Part shown: one piece after another, positions 34,815-42,156 of the stretch
Layout: each line of letters opens with the position of its first letter
How positions within the stretch are numbered: position 1 is the first letter of the stretch
Origin: an uncultured Lachnospiraceae bacterium
GTDB lineage: Bacteria > Bacillota > Clostridia > Lachnospirales > Lachnospiraceae
Direction: 5' to 3'
Assembly (NCBI GenBank): GCA_902785055.1
Contig: CACZXG010000004.1
Location: 9,358 to 58,100 of the forward strand
Length of the DNA stretch: 48,743 nucleotides
Program-made: the position numbers and the translations under genes
The notes under the pieces: generated by a model
Seen by the model: only the letters and a program-made list of their open reading frames with translations
Told to the model about the DNA's origin: nothing
Database searches by the model: none

Positions 34815-36565
34815 AAAAGCAATATGATTTCCGGAAGATGTCTTTCTACCAGATCTGGATCCGCAGCTTCTGCGACGGAAACGGTGATGGGATCGGCGAT
34901 CTGTACGGCGTCTATGACAAGCTGGAATACATCAAAGATCTGGGCGTAGACGGCATCTGGTTCAGTCCGATCTACCCTTCGCCCAATGCGGACTACGGGT
35001 ATGACATCTCCGACTACAAGGATATCCATCCCGACTACGGAACGCTCGACCAGTTCAAAAAAGTGCTGGACCGTGCGCATGAGCTGGGGCTGAAAGTGCT
35101 GCTCGACCTGGTGATCAATCACACTTCTGACGAGCACCTCTGGTTTATCGAGAGCTGCAAGGGGAAAGACAATCCCTACAGCGATTACTATATCTGGCGG
35201 GATCCGCGCTTTAAGGGAGAGGAAAAGCTCCCGCCCAACAACTGGTACAGCCAGTTTGAGGGCATAGCGTGGGAGTACAACGAGCAGAGAAAGCAGTATT
35301 ATCTGCACGTTTTTGCCAAAAAACAGCCTGATCTGAACATGGACAATCCCAAAGTTCGTGAAGAGGTCAAGAGCATCATGCGCTTCTGGCTGGATCTGGG
35401 CGTGGACGGATTCAGGGAGGATGTCATCAATTTTATCTCCAAGAATCCGGATATGCCGGACGGCTGGTCCTTTGTGCCCGCGATCAACGGCCTGCCTTTT
35501 TACAAGGACGGCCCCAACCTGCACAGTTATCTGGAAGAGTTTCGTGAAGTGGCGAAGGAATACGGCGCTGTACAGATCGGAGAGGCGCCGTTTACCTCAG
35601 TGAAGACAGCGCTCACGTATATCGGCGGGCGGGACCGGGTCCTGGATATGCTGATCCAGTTCGACACCATGTTTGCCGACTGCTTCATGACGGAGTATAT
35701 ATATCACGGCTTCAGGCTGCGCAAGCTCAAGAGAGCTTTCCGCCGGTGGCAGTACGGGCTGCAGGGGAAAGCGTGGTTTGCACTGTATTTTGAAAACCAC
35801 GATCACCCCCGCGTCGTGAGCCGTTATGGAAACCGCCGCTATTGGAAAGCATCCGGTTCCATGCTGGCGGCCTGCTACATCCTGCAGCGGGGAACGCCCT
35901 TTTTGTACCAGGGGCAGGAGCTGGGCATGACCAATATCGCGCTCAACTCCATAGATAAGTATATTGATGTAGCTGCGAAAAACGCATATAATTCATTTTT
36001 CCTCAAGGATTCGGTGGAGCGCAGGCTTGAGCGGATCCACGTCTCTACGCGGGACTCCGCCAGGACGCCCGTGCAGTGGACGGAGGGCCCTAATGCCGGA
36101 TTTACCACAGGAAAGCCGTGGTTCTATGTAAACCCCAATTACTCCTATATCAATGCGGAGACGGAAAACAGGGATCCCCTGAGCATCCTGAATTTCTACA
36201 GAAGGTGCCTGGCACTGAGAAAGCGGAGCAAAACATTGCTGTGGGGCACTTACAGAGAGTATTTCCGCAGCAGCAGCCGGATCTATATGTACGAGAGGAA
36301 GTACGAGGACAAAGACCGCGGCTGCGAGGAAAGGCTCCTGGTGATCTGCTCTTTCTCTGCCGGGGAGGAGCGCTATCCCGCGCCAAGGGGATATAACATG
36401 GCTAAGGGAAAGCTGATCCTGGATAATTACATTTCCGAGGAGGAAATAAAGGCTGCTCCTGCAGAAAATACGGGTGCAGGCATCCGGGGGAAACTGCATC
36501 CCTATGAGGTGCAGGTCTGGAAATTCCGGAAGCGGCTGCAGAAACAGACAAAAGAAGATCTTTAG
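34811..36565 (+). CDS. GH13 alpha-glucosidase-family enzyme, GTG start
   Basis: The 584-residue intracellular enzyme has the oligo-1,6-glucosidase/trehalose-6-phosphate hydrolase pattern: FYQIWIRSFCDGNGDGIGD at residues 12-30, nucleophile D204 in DGFREDVI, acid/base E258 in IGEAP and D331 in FENHDHPR. Substrate range cannot be fixed. It starts with GTG inside the last codons of the glycosyltransferase gene (GTGA overlap), implying matched production of a glycosyltransferase and a glycoside hydrolase, for example for an alpha-glucan or glycolipid. Confidence 0.9.
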   Translation: MKKQYDFRKMSFYQIWIRSFCDGNGDGIGDLYGVYDKLEYIKDLGVDGIWFSPIYPSPNADYGYDISDYKDIHPDYGTLDQFKKVLDRAHELGLKVLLDLVINHTSDEHLWFIESCKGKDNPYSDYYIWRDPRFKGEEKLPPNNWYSQFEGIAWEYNEQRKQYYLHVFAKKQPDLNMDNPKVREEVKSIMRFWLDLGVDGFREDVINFISKNPDMPDGWSFVPAINGLPFYKDGPNLHSYLEEFREVAKEYGAVQIGEAPFTSVKTALTYIGGRDRVLDMLIQFDTMFADCFMTEYIYHGFRLRKLKRAFRRWQYGLQGKAWFALYFENHDHPRVVSRYGNRRYWKASGSMLAACYILQRGTPFLYQGQELGMTNIALNSIDKYIDVAAKNAYNSFFLKDSVERRLERIHVSTRDSARTPVQWTEGPNAGFTTGKPWFYVNPNYSYINAETENRDPLSILNFYRRCLALRKRSKTLLWGTYREYFRSSSRIYMYERKYEDKDRGCEERLLVICSFSAGEERYPAPRGYNMAKGKLILDNYISEEEIKAAPAENTGAGIRGKLHPYEVQVWKFRKRLQKQTKEDL

Positions 36566-36592
36566 AACAGAAAGTAACAAAAGGGACATAAC

Positions 36593-38338
36593 ATGAGTGG
36601 AACACAGATTTTCGAACTTATAACAGGGATGCTGAGCGGACTTGCGCTGTTCATATTCGGCATGAATGTGATGAGTGATACATTGACGCTGATGGCAGGC
36701 GGAAGCCTGAGCGGGGTGATCGACAAACTTACCGGCAAACGTATTGCGGGATGGGCTTTCGGAACACTTCTGGCCGTATTTGTTCAGTCATCCGTAACTA
36801 CGGTCATGACGGTAGGTCTTGTTAATTCCGAGATCATAACCGTCGCGCAGTCAGTCGGGATCATGATCGGCGCAAACCTCGGGACGACAGCGACTGCATG
36901 GCTGCTCAGTCTCAATTCACTGGGCGGATCTTTCCTTTTGACGCTTCTCAAACCCTCTTCCTTTACACCGTTCCTTGCGATCGGCGGCGTGGTGTACCTG
37001 ATGTTTGCCAAAAGCGCCAAGAAGAGGTCGATCGGAACAATTGTCGTAGGCTTTTCCGTTATGATGATAGGAATGGATACGATGAGCAACGCAGTGGAGC
37101 CTCTTCAGAACGTTCCGGCATTTAATCAGATGATGTTCAGTTTTTCGAATCCGTTCCTTGGCGTACTTGTTGGTATCGCGTGTACGCTCCTCATCCAGAG
37201 TTCAGCGGCAGCGATCGGTATTCTGCAGGCTTTGGCGATGTCAGTCGGCGTGACATATTCCATGGCGATCCCGATTGTCTGCGGTGCCCAGCTGGGGACC
37301 TGCCTGACAGCCATTCTGGCGTCCCTCGGTTTTAACAACAGGGGCAAAAGAGCGGCGCTGATCCACCTTTTTTACAATTTGATAAGAAATGCCCTGTTTT
37401 TGGTAATCTTCTACCTGATCAACGCGATGGTGGGAATTCCTTTTCTCAAGGCAGAGACAGGCGCGGTCGGTATCGCCGCGTTCCACACGCTGATCAATCT
37501 GGTCGGAAGTGCCGTTTTCCTGCCGCTGGGAGATTTCCTCGTCAAACTGGTGCATCTGGTCCTCCCTTTCAATGCGAAAGAGAAAGAAGAGGAAGCAGAC
37601 ACTCTTACTATGCTCAATCCGCTGTTCCTGTCCAACCCCTCATTTGCGCTGGATCAGGTCTGGACAGCTTCGTCTATGCTGGGAGATGCGGTCCAGGAAT
37701 ATTTTGACGCCTATTTGGATATGATCGATCAGAACCTTCCGGAACAGCCCGACAGAGTACGGGAGCTGGGAGAGAAGACGGAAAGATACGTTTCACAGCT
37801 CAGAAAATACTGTCTGCGCCTGTCTCAGCAGAAGATGCAGGATAAGGCTGCAAGGACCCTGTCGCTATTGACCGGATCTATCAACAACTACGCGGAAATG
37901 GCGGAGAAGATCACCGCTATGAAGGAAAGCTTCATCGAGTTCAGAAAAGAGGGAACCGGCTTTTCCGAGGAGGCAGGTAAAGACCTGAAAATGTTCGGCA
38001 GCGCGGTTCAGGAGATCCTGGAGGTAACAGTCCACAATTTTACAACCCGGAACACAAGGCTTGCAGGCACGATCCAGGTGTACAGAGAAGTCATCACAGA
38101 CATGCTGGGGAAGATCAACAGAAGAAGCGTCAGAAGACTTCACAACGGTGTCTGCAGTCCGGAAGGAAGCAGGGCTTTCTCGGAGATCTGCACGGGATAT
38201 GAGAGGATCATCGACCGGTGCGACAGCATCGCAAGACACATTCTGCGGATTTCCCAGGAGCCGGAGGTCCCGCCTACACAGGAGCAGTACGATGCGATTA
38301 AGGAGCTCTTTGAAGACAAGTTCGAAGAACTTGAGTGA
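36593..38338 (+). CDS. Na+/phosphate cotransporter with PhoU-like tail
   Basis: The 581-residue membrane protein has the two inverted Na/Pi repeats marked by QSSVTTVM (near residue 65) and LIQSSAAAIGIL (near 200), with about eight membrane segments in the first 330 residues, then a soluble helical domain resembling PhoU (to residue 581). The PNaS/NptA family imports phosphate with sodium. AAGGGACA precedes the ATG. It lies 27 bases behind the GH13 gene and may share its transcript. Confidence 0.9.
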   Translation: MSGTQIFELITGMLSGLALFIFGMNVMSDTLTLMAGGSLSGVIDKLTGKRIAGWAFGTLLAVFVQSSVTTVMTVGLVNSEIITVAQSVGIMIGANLGTTATAWLLSLNSLGGSFLLTLLKPSSFTPFLAIGGVVYLMFAKSAKKRSIGTIVVGFSVMMIGMDTMSNAVEPLQNVPAFNQMMFSFSNPFLGVLVGIACTLLIQSSAAAIGILQALAMSVGVTYSMAIPIVCGAQLGTCLTAILASLGFNNRGKRAALIHLFYNLIRNALFLVIFYLINAMVGIPFLKAETGAVGIAAFHTLINLVGSAVFLPLGDFLVKLVHLVLPFNAKEKEEEADTLTMLNPLFLSNPSFALDQVWTASSMLGDAVQEYFDAYLDMIDQNLPEQPDRVRELGEKTERYVSQLRKYCLRLSQQKMQDKAARTLSLLTGSINNYAEMAEKITAMKESFIEFRKEGTGFSEEAGKDLKMFGSAVQEILEVTVHNFTTRNTRLAGTIQVYREVITDMLGKINRRSVRRLHNGVCSPEGSRAFSEICTGYERIIDRCDSIARHILRISQEPEVPPTQEQYDAIKELFEDKFEELE

Positions 38339-38356
38339 CCGTCAGAAAAGAAAAAG

Positions 38357-38396
38357 AAACCCCTGCGGGCTTTTAACAGGCCCGCAGGGGTTTTTT
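38357..38396. terminator. Bidirectional terminator
   Basis: AAACCCCTGCGGGC and GCCCGCAGGGGTTT make a perfect 14-bp stem with T runs on both strands. It ends the cotransporter transcript and, from the right, the SH3-peptide transcript. Confidence 0.92.
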
Positions 38397-38433
38397 ATGG
38401 CTTATAAAGTTTTAACGGAGCTTAGATCCGCGA

Positions 38434-38733
38434 TCAGATCTTCTGTGTGTACTGCTTGTAGATGAAAGCATAGCAGGTGCCGCCGCGGGGATCGTTGATC
38501 AGCAGTCTGTACCACTTGCCGTCTGCGGTGATTCCGTCGACTTTCAGCTTGTGGCCATACTCGTAAGTCTTGGCGATCGGGCCGTTAGGGGTATATCTGC
38601 AGTTCAGGCTGGAAGCCGTGACCTTTACCCAGATGGGAGTGATGCTCTTGACATCGATCTCCTGTCTTCCAACACCGCCGGTTACTTCTGTAAGTTCATC
38701 TGCATTCAGTTTGTTTTCCATCATATCGCTCAT
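38434..38733 (-). CDS. Double-glycine leader peptide fused to an SH3-like domain
   Basis: The 99-residue product begins MSDMMENKLNADELTEVTGG, a bacteriocin-type leader in which G19-G20 is the expected cleavage site of a peptidase-containing ABC exporter. The 79-residue mature part (IWVKVTASSLNCRYTPNG, then KLKVDGITADGKWYRLLI and a Tyr-rich end) has the pattern of a bacterial SH3 (SH3b) domain, which in other proteins binds cell wall. Two Cys (45 and 87) could form a disulfide outside the cell. AAAGGAG sets the start. No exporter or maturation enzyme is nearby. An exported wall-binding or toxic SH3 peptide is an inference. Confidence 0.7.
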   Translation of the reverse strand: MSDMMENKLNADELTEVTGGVGRQEIDVKSITPIWVKVTASSLNCRYTPNGPIAKTYEYGHKLKVDGITADGKWYRLLINDPRGGTCYAFIYKQYTQKI

Positions 38734-38739
38734 TTTCCA

Positions 38740-39003
38740 TTCTCCTTTCGTGAACGTTGATTTTTATAAGGACGCGGCTTATTGACGCTCTGCACTGTTC
38801 CCTGAGGTCAACCGGCTGCTGTGCCGGGCCGCTCTTTTGTTGTTTCTATCATTATATACTTGGCCGGGGCAGGATATCCACGAAAAAGAATAAAGAAAAA
38901 TCGGGAAATATCAGACGTTTTTCCTGTACAAACATATGTACACCCCCTCGAGTAAACTAAGAGCATAGAAGAAAGCAAACAGATTTATTCAAGGAGGTCT
39001 GCT
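38740..39003. promoter_or_regulatory. Divergent promoter region of the SH3 peptide and the microproteins
   Basis: No gene fits. On the minus strand TATAAT (within AGTATATAATG near 38851-38858) gives the SH3-peptide gene a leader of about 110 bases. On the plus strand TGTACA occurs twice (38936-38941 and 38948-38953), each self-complementary, separated by six bases, upstream of the microprotein genes. An AAGGAGG ribosome site sits at 38992-38998. The shared region suggests joint control of the two sides. Confidence 0.4.
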
Positions 39004-39108
39004 ATGAAAGGATATCTGAACGGAGACGGTTACATGGGATTTGTCAACGGCCGCTATATTTTGTTCGCGAGCGAGGCCGAGTATGAAGAATATATGATGG
39101 AGGACTGA
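39004..39108 (+). CDS. Microprotein 1 (34 residues, aromatic/acidic)
   Basis: A strong AAGGAGG site precedes an ATG opening MKGYLNGDGYMGFVNGRY, continuing with an acidic helix (ASEAEYEEYM). The protein is soluble-looking, with a Gly/Tyr-rich hairpin then a helix. The pattern (YMGxVNGxYxLFASExEY) is one I associate with small uncharacterised proteins in Clostridia, but I cannot give a family name. Its coding nature is supported by the ribosome site and by the second small frame, whose own site is inside its end. Confidence 0.6.
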   Translation: MKGYLNGDGYMGFVNGRYILFASEAEYEEYMMED

Positions 39109-39112
39109 TCGT

Positions 39113-39184
39113 ATGGTGAAGGTAATCAGCTGGCTTCTCGGGATCGCCGCACTGTTGTGCATGAGCATGCAGGTGATCGCCTGA
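39113..39184 (+). CDS. Microprotein 2 (23 residues, hydrophobic)
   Basis: Four bases after microprotein 1, an ATG opens MVKVISWLLGIAALLCMSMQ, a single membrane-spanning segment with a Lys at the inner side, and ends at 39184. GGAGG at 39100-39104, inside the end of microprotein 1, is about nine bases upstream. Small membrane peptides of this size can be toxins of type I systems, signal peptides or membrane-protein regulators. The terminator at 39212 follows, so the two microproteins form a complete unit. Confidence 0.5.
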   Translation: MVKVISWLLGIAALLCMSMQVIA

Positions 39185-39211
39185 GATCCGGGGTTCACAA
39201 AGGGATAGAAA

Positions 39212-39241
39212 AAAGGCTGCCGCATAAGCGACAGCCTTCTT
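39212..39241 (+). terminator. Terminator of the microprotein unit
   Basis: AAGGCTG-C-CGC pairs with GCG-A-CAGCCTT around an ATAA loop, then TCTT. Confidence 0.7.
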
Positions 39242-39251
39242 AAAATCTGAC

Positions 39252-39335
39252 TGCGGAAGATGGGACTTGAACCCACACGGTGTACCCACCACAAGATCCT
39301 TAGTCTTGCTCGTCTGCCAGTTCCGACACTTCCGC
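39252..39335 (-). tRNA. tRNA-Leu (anticodon AAG)
   Basis: On the minus strand GCGGAAG and CTTCCGC form the acceptor stem, GTTCAAGTC the T loop, and CAAGA-CTAAGGA-TCTTG the anticodon arm with AAG at 39301-39299. A long variable arm is typical of tRNA-Leu. The 84-base length is right. No CCA is encoded. Confidence 0.92.
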
Positions 39336-39365
39336 ATATATGGATCCTCAAGGAATTATTGAGGA

Positions 39366-39448
39366 TGCAGGAGATGGGACTTGAACCCACACTATGTTGC
39401 CATAACAGGCACCTGAAGCCTGCGCGTCTGCCATTCCGCCACTCCTGC
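39366..39448 (-). tRNA. tRNA-Leu (anticodon CAG)
   Basis: On the minus strand GCAGGAG and CTCCTGC form the acceptor stem, CAGGC-TTCAGGT-GCCTG the anticodon arm with CAG, and GTTCAAGTC the T loop, with a long variable arm. It is upstream of the other tRNA-Leu and shares its promoter. No CCA is encoded. Confidence 0.92.
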
Positions 39449-39459
39449 GAACGAATGCT

Positions 39460-39488
39460 ATTTTACCGCTTTAAAAATTGATTGTCAA
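39460..39488 (-). promoter_or_regulatory. tRNA promoter
   Basis: On the minus strand TTGACA (39488-39483), 17 bases, TAAAAT (39465-39460), twelve bases before the first tRNA. Confidence 0.8.
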
Positions 39489-39507
39489 TGAAAAATACTG
39501 TTATAAT
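39478..39507 (+). promoter_or_regulatory. Promoter of the SDR gene
   Basis: TTGATT (39478-39483), 18 bases, TATAAT (39502-39507). Its -35 overlaps the -35 of the divergent tRNA promoter. Confidence 0.6.
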
Positions 39508-39591
39508 ATATGAATCGCAAGTTATGTACAATTTCATGAAAGTGAAGGCATATAAACAAAACGACCGGGAATAAATTATCAGGAGGACGCT

Positions 39592-40380
39592 ATGTATGCA
39601 CTTGTTACCGGCGCCAGCGCCGGAATCGGACTTGAGATCACAAGATATCTCGCGCAGAAGGGCTATGACCTGATCATATCCGCGCGCCGGGAAGATCGTC
39701 TGCAGAAGATTCGCGGACAGATTCTGGAGAAGTATCCGGACAGAAAAGTGATCGTGATCGCCGCCGACCTCTCAGACCGGGAGGAGTGCCGGAGGCTTTT
39801 CGCGGAGTCCGTCGCGCAGGCAGGCAGCCAAAATATTGATTTTGTAGTCAATAACGCCGGGATGGGTGTATACGGGCTATTTCTTGACACTGATCTGGAG
39901 AAGGAGCTGACGCTGATCGACCTGAACGTGACGTCGGTGCATATTTTGTCCAAGCTGTTTCTGAGGGAAATGGTGAAGAACGGGCATGGTGTGCTGCTTA
40001 ACGTCGGCTCCTGTGCCGGATTTACATCGGGACCTACTTTCTCAAGTTATTACGCGTCGAAGAATTATGTCGTGAGGCTGACCGAAGCGATCCACGAGGA
40101 GCTGCGGCAGGCTCACAGTCCCGTCAAGGTGTGCTGTCTGTGCCCGGGACCGGTGGACACCGCGTTCAATAAGAACTCGGGGGTGGCCGTGTCCGGAAAG
40201 CAGATCACGGCTAAGCAGGCAGCGCGGGAGGGCGTGGACGGCGCGCTTGAGGGCAAAATGCTCGTGATCCCCGGCACGAAGATGAAGCTGGTCACAGTGG
40301 GCTCGCACCTTTTGGGAGAGCATCTGTCTACAGTCATCAATTACCACATTCAGAAAAAGAAGGCCGGCAAAGAGAAATAA
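39592..40380 (+). CDS. Short-chain dehydrogenase/reductase
   Basis: The 262-residue classical SDR has the cofactor loop TGASAGIGLEI at residues 6-16, NNAGMGVYG, and the catalytic Ser and Tyr-x3-Lys in SSYYASKNY. The SARR segment after the second strand suggests NADP preference. Substrate is unknown; the family includes 3-oxoacyl- and steroid-type reductases. AGGAGGACG sets the start. It precedes the WYL regulator by 42 bases. Confidence 0.9.
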   Translation: MYALVTGASAGIGLEITRYLAQKGYDLIISARREDRLQKIRGQILEKYPDRKVIVIAADLSDREECRRLFAESVAQAGSQNIDFVVNNAGMGVYGLFLDTDLEKELTLIDLNVTSVHILSKLFLREMVKNGHGVLLNVGSCAGFTSGPTFSSYYASKNYVVRLTEAIHEELRQAHSPVKVCCLCPGPVDTAFNKNSGVAVSGKQITAKQAAREGVDGALEGKMLVIPGTKMKLVTVGSHLLGEHLSTVINYHIQKKKAGKEK

Positions 40381-40422
40381 AGACGCGTTACAATGCACCG
40401 TGCGTTATCAGGAGGAGGCTTT

Positions 40423-41403
40423 ATGACCAATATCCGCAATAAGCAGCGACCTTTCAGAATGCTCAAGTATTTGTATGAAAATACAGATGAGAATCATCCG
40501 GTTTCCACACCTGAGCTTGTAAAGATCTTTCAGGCGGAAGACGCGCACGCCTCCAGGAAAACGGTAAAGGATGATATAGACGTTCTCATCGGCGAAGGAT
40601 TCGACATCGTTACGGTCAGAAGCACACAGAATTCGTTTTTTCTGGCGAACCGCAAGTTTGAGATCCCTGAGATCAAACTTCTGATCGACGCGGTCTCCTC
40701 TTCGAGATTCATCAGCAGGGAGAAGAGCGCAGTCTTGATCGAAAAACTGACCGGCATGGTGAGCAAGGCCCAGGCGGAGAAGATCCGGCGGCATCTCTAC
40801 ATGGCGGATCGGGTCAAGGCGGACAACCGTCAGATCTACTATACTGTGGATGCGATCACCGATGCTATCAATGAGGGAAAAAAGATCTGCTTTCAATATT
40901 TTGAATACAGCGGAGACAAGGAGAAGTGCCTGCGCCGCGGCGGAGCGAAGTATTATGTAAGCCCCTACGCGCTGGTCTGGGACGACAATCACTACTATAT
41001 GCTGGGATTTTCGGATGACAGACACAGAATGGTAAACTACCGTGTGGATCGCATGTGTAATACGGGGATGACGGAGGAAGCCGCCGTGCCTGTGCCATCG
41101 GGTTTTGACATGGAGGAATACGTGCAGCACCAGTTCCGTATGTTTGCGGGAGAAGAGGTGGAAGTTGTCCTTGAGTGCCGAAATGATATGATGAAATACA
41201 TCGTCGATCAGTTCGGCGAGGATGTTGAGACATGGCCGGCGTCGGAGACGACTTTCTTCGCGAAGGTAAGCGTTGCGGACAGCCCGACATTTTACGGATG
41301 GGTATTTCCTTTCGAGGGAAAAGTGAAGATAGCGGAGCCGCAGGGGATCCGGGACAAATACCGGGCAATGGTAATGGCGGCGGCTCAGGAGCGGCAGCAA
41401 TAG
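40423..41403 (+). CDS. WYL-domain transcriptional regulator (paralogue)
   Basis: At 326 residues it has exactly the length of the WYL protein at 26258 and matches it along its whole course: winged helix with SRKTVKDDIDVLIGEGFDI, the IKLLIDAVSSSRFIS region, the WYL core (YYVSPYALVWDDNHYYMLGF and NYRVDRM) and the FYGWVFPFEG end. The start at 40423 follows AGGAGG. It may control the SDR gene or the two-component genes that follow. Confidence 0.9.
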   Translation: MTNIRNKQRPFRMLKYLYENTDENHPVSTPELVKIFQAEDAHASRKTVKDDIDVLIGEGFDIVTVRSTQNSFFLANRKFEIPEIKLLIDAVSSSRFISREKSAVLIEKLTGMVSKAQAEKIRRHLYMADRVKADNRQIYYTVDAITDAINEGKKICFQYFEYSGDKEKCLRRGGAKYYVSPYALVWDDNHYYMLGFSDDRHRMVNYRVDRMCNTGMTEEAAVPVPSGFDMEEYVQHQFRMFAGEEVEVVLECRNDMMKYIVDQFGEDVETWPASETTFFAKVSVADSPTFYGWVFPFEGKVKIAEPQGIRDKYRAMVMAAAQERQQ

Positions 41404-41433
41404 CCGCTGATAAGAGAGGAATACGGGAAACAG

Positions 41434-42144
41434 ATGCTGCATATAGCAATTGTGGAAGATGAAGAGGTCTACGCGCGGATCCTGGAGGATTATATTCACC
41501 GGTATGAGAGTGAAACCTTCAGCCGTTTCAAGGTCTCTCACTATTCAGATGGCAAACAGATCGCGGAGAATTACAGCGGAGGCTTTGACATCATCCTGAT
41601 GGATATTCAAATGGAGAAGATGGATGGCATGACCGCGGCGGAGAAGATAAGGAAGCGGGACCCGGAAGTCCTGATCATTTTCATAACAAATCGAACTGAC
41701 TACGCGGTTCGCGGATATGAGGTCGATGCACTGGATTATGTTGTCAAGCCGGTAGAGTATTATTCGTTTTCGCAGAAACTTGACCGGGCGGTCAACAGGC
41801 GCAATAAGAACAGGGACTATCACATCATGATCCATGCTGACGGCGGAATGTACAAACTGGCGGCATCGCAGATCCTGTTTGTTGAGAGCGAAAGGCATAA
41901 CCTGCATTTCTATACGGAGAAGGGAGAATTTGTATCCCGCATGAACCTGAGTGAAGCGGAGGAGCTCCTGAAAGGATCCGGGTTCTACCGCTGCGGAAAA
42001 GGATATATCATAAATCTCGATAAGATCGATTCTTTTTCGGACGGGATTTGCCGCATCGGCCGGTACAACGTTCCTGTCAGCAGATCCAAAAAGAAAGAGT
42101 TCATGAATGTACTGGCAGACCATATGAGCAGCAGGCTGGTCTGA
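41434..42144 (+). CDS. LytTR-family response regulator
   Basis: The 236-residue protein has a receiver domain (IAIVEDEE at residues 4-11, phospho-acceptor D57 in LMDIQM, and the KPVEYY end) and a C-terminal LytTR DNA-binding domain (ILFVESERHNLHFYTEKGEF, then FYRCGKGYIINLDKI). LytTR regulators bind paired direct repeats and control secreted or surface functions. The kinase gene follows by 12 bases. The ribosome site GAGAGGAA is 12 bases from the ATG, a little far. Confidence 0.92.
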   Translation: MLHIAIVEDEEVYARILEDYIHRYESETFSRFKVSHYSDGKQIAENYSGGFDIILMDIQMEKMDGMTAAEKIRKRDPEVLIIFITNRTDYAVRGYEVDALDYVVKPVEYYSFSQKLDRAVNRRNKNRDYHIMIHADGGMYKLAASQILFVESERHNLHFYTEKGEFVSRMNLSEAEELLKGSGFYRCGKGYIINLDKIDSFSDGICRIGRYNVPVSRSKKKEFMNVLADHMSSRLV

Positions 42145-42156
42145 TAAGGAGAAAAG

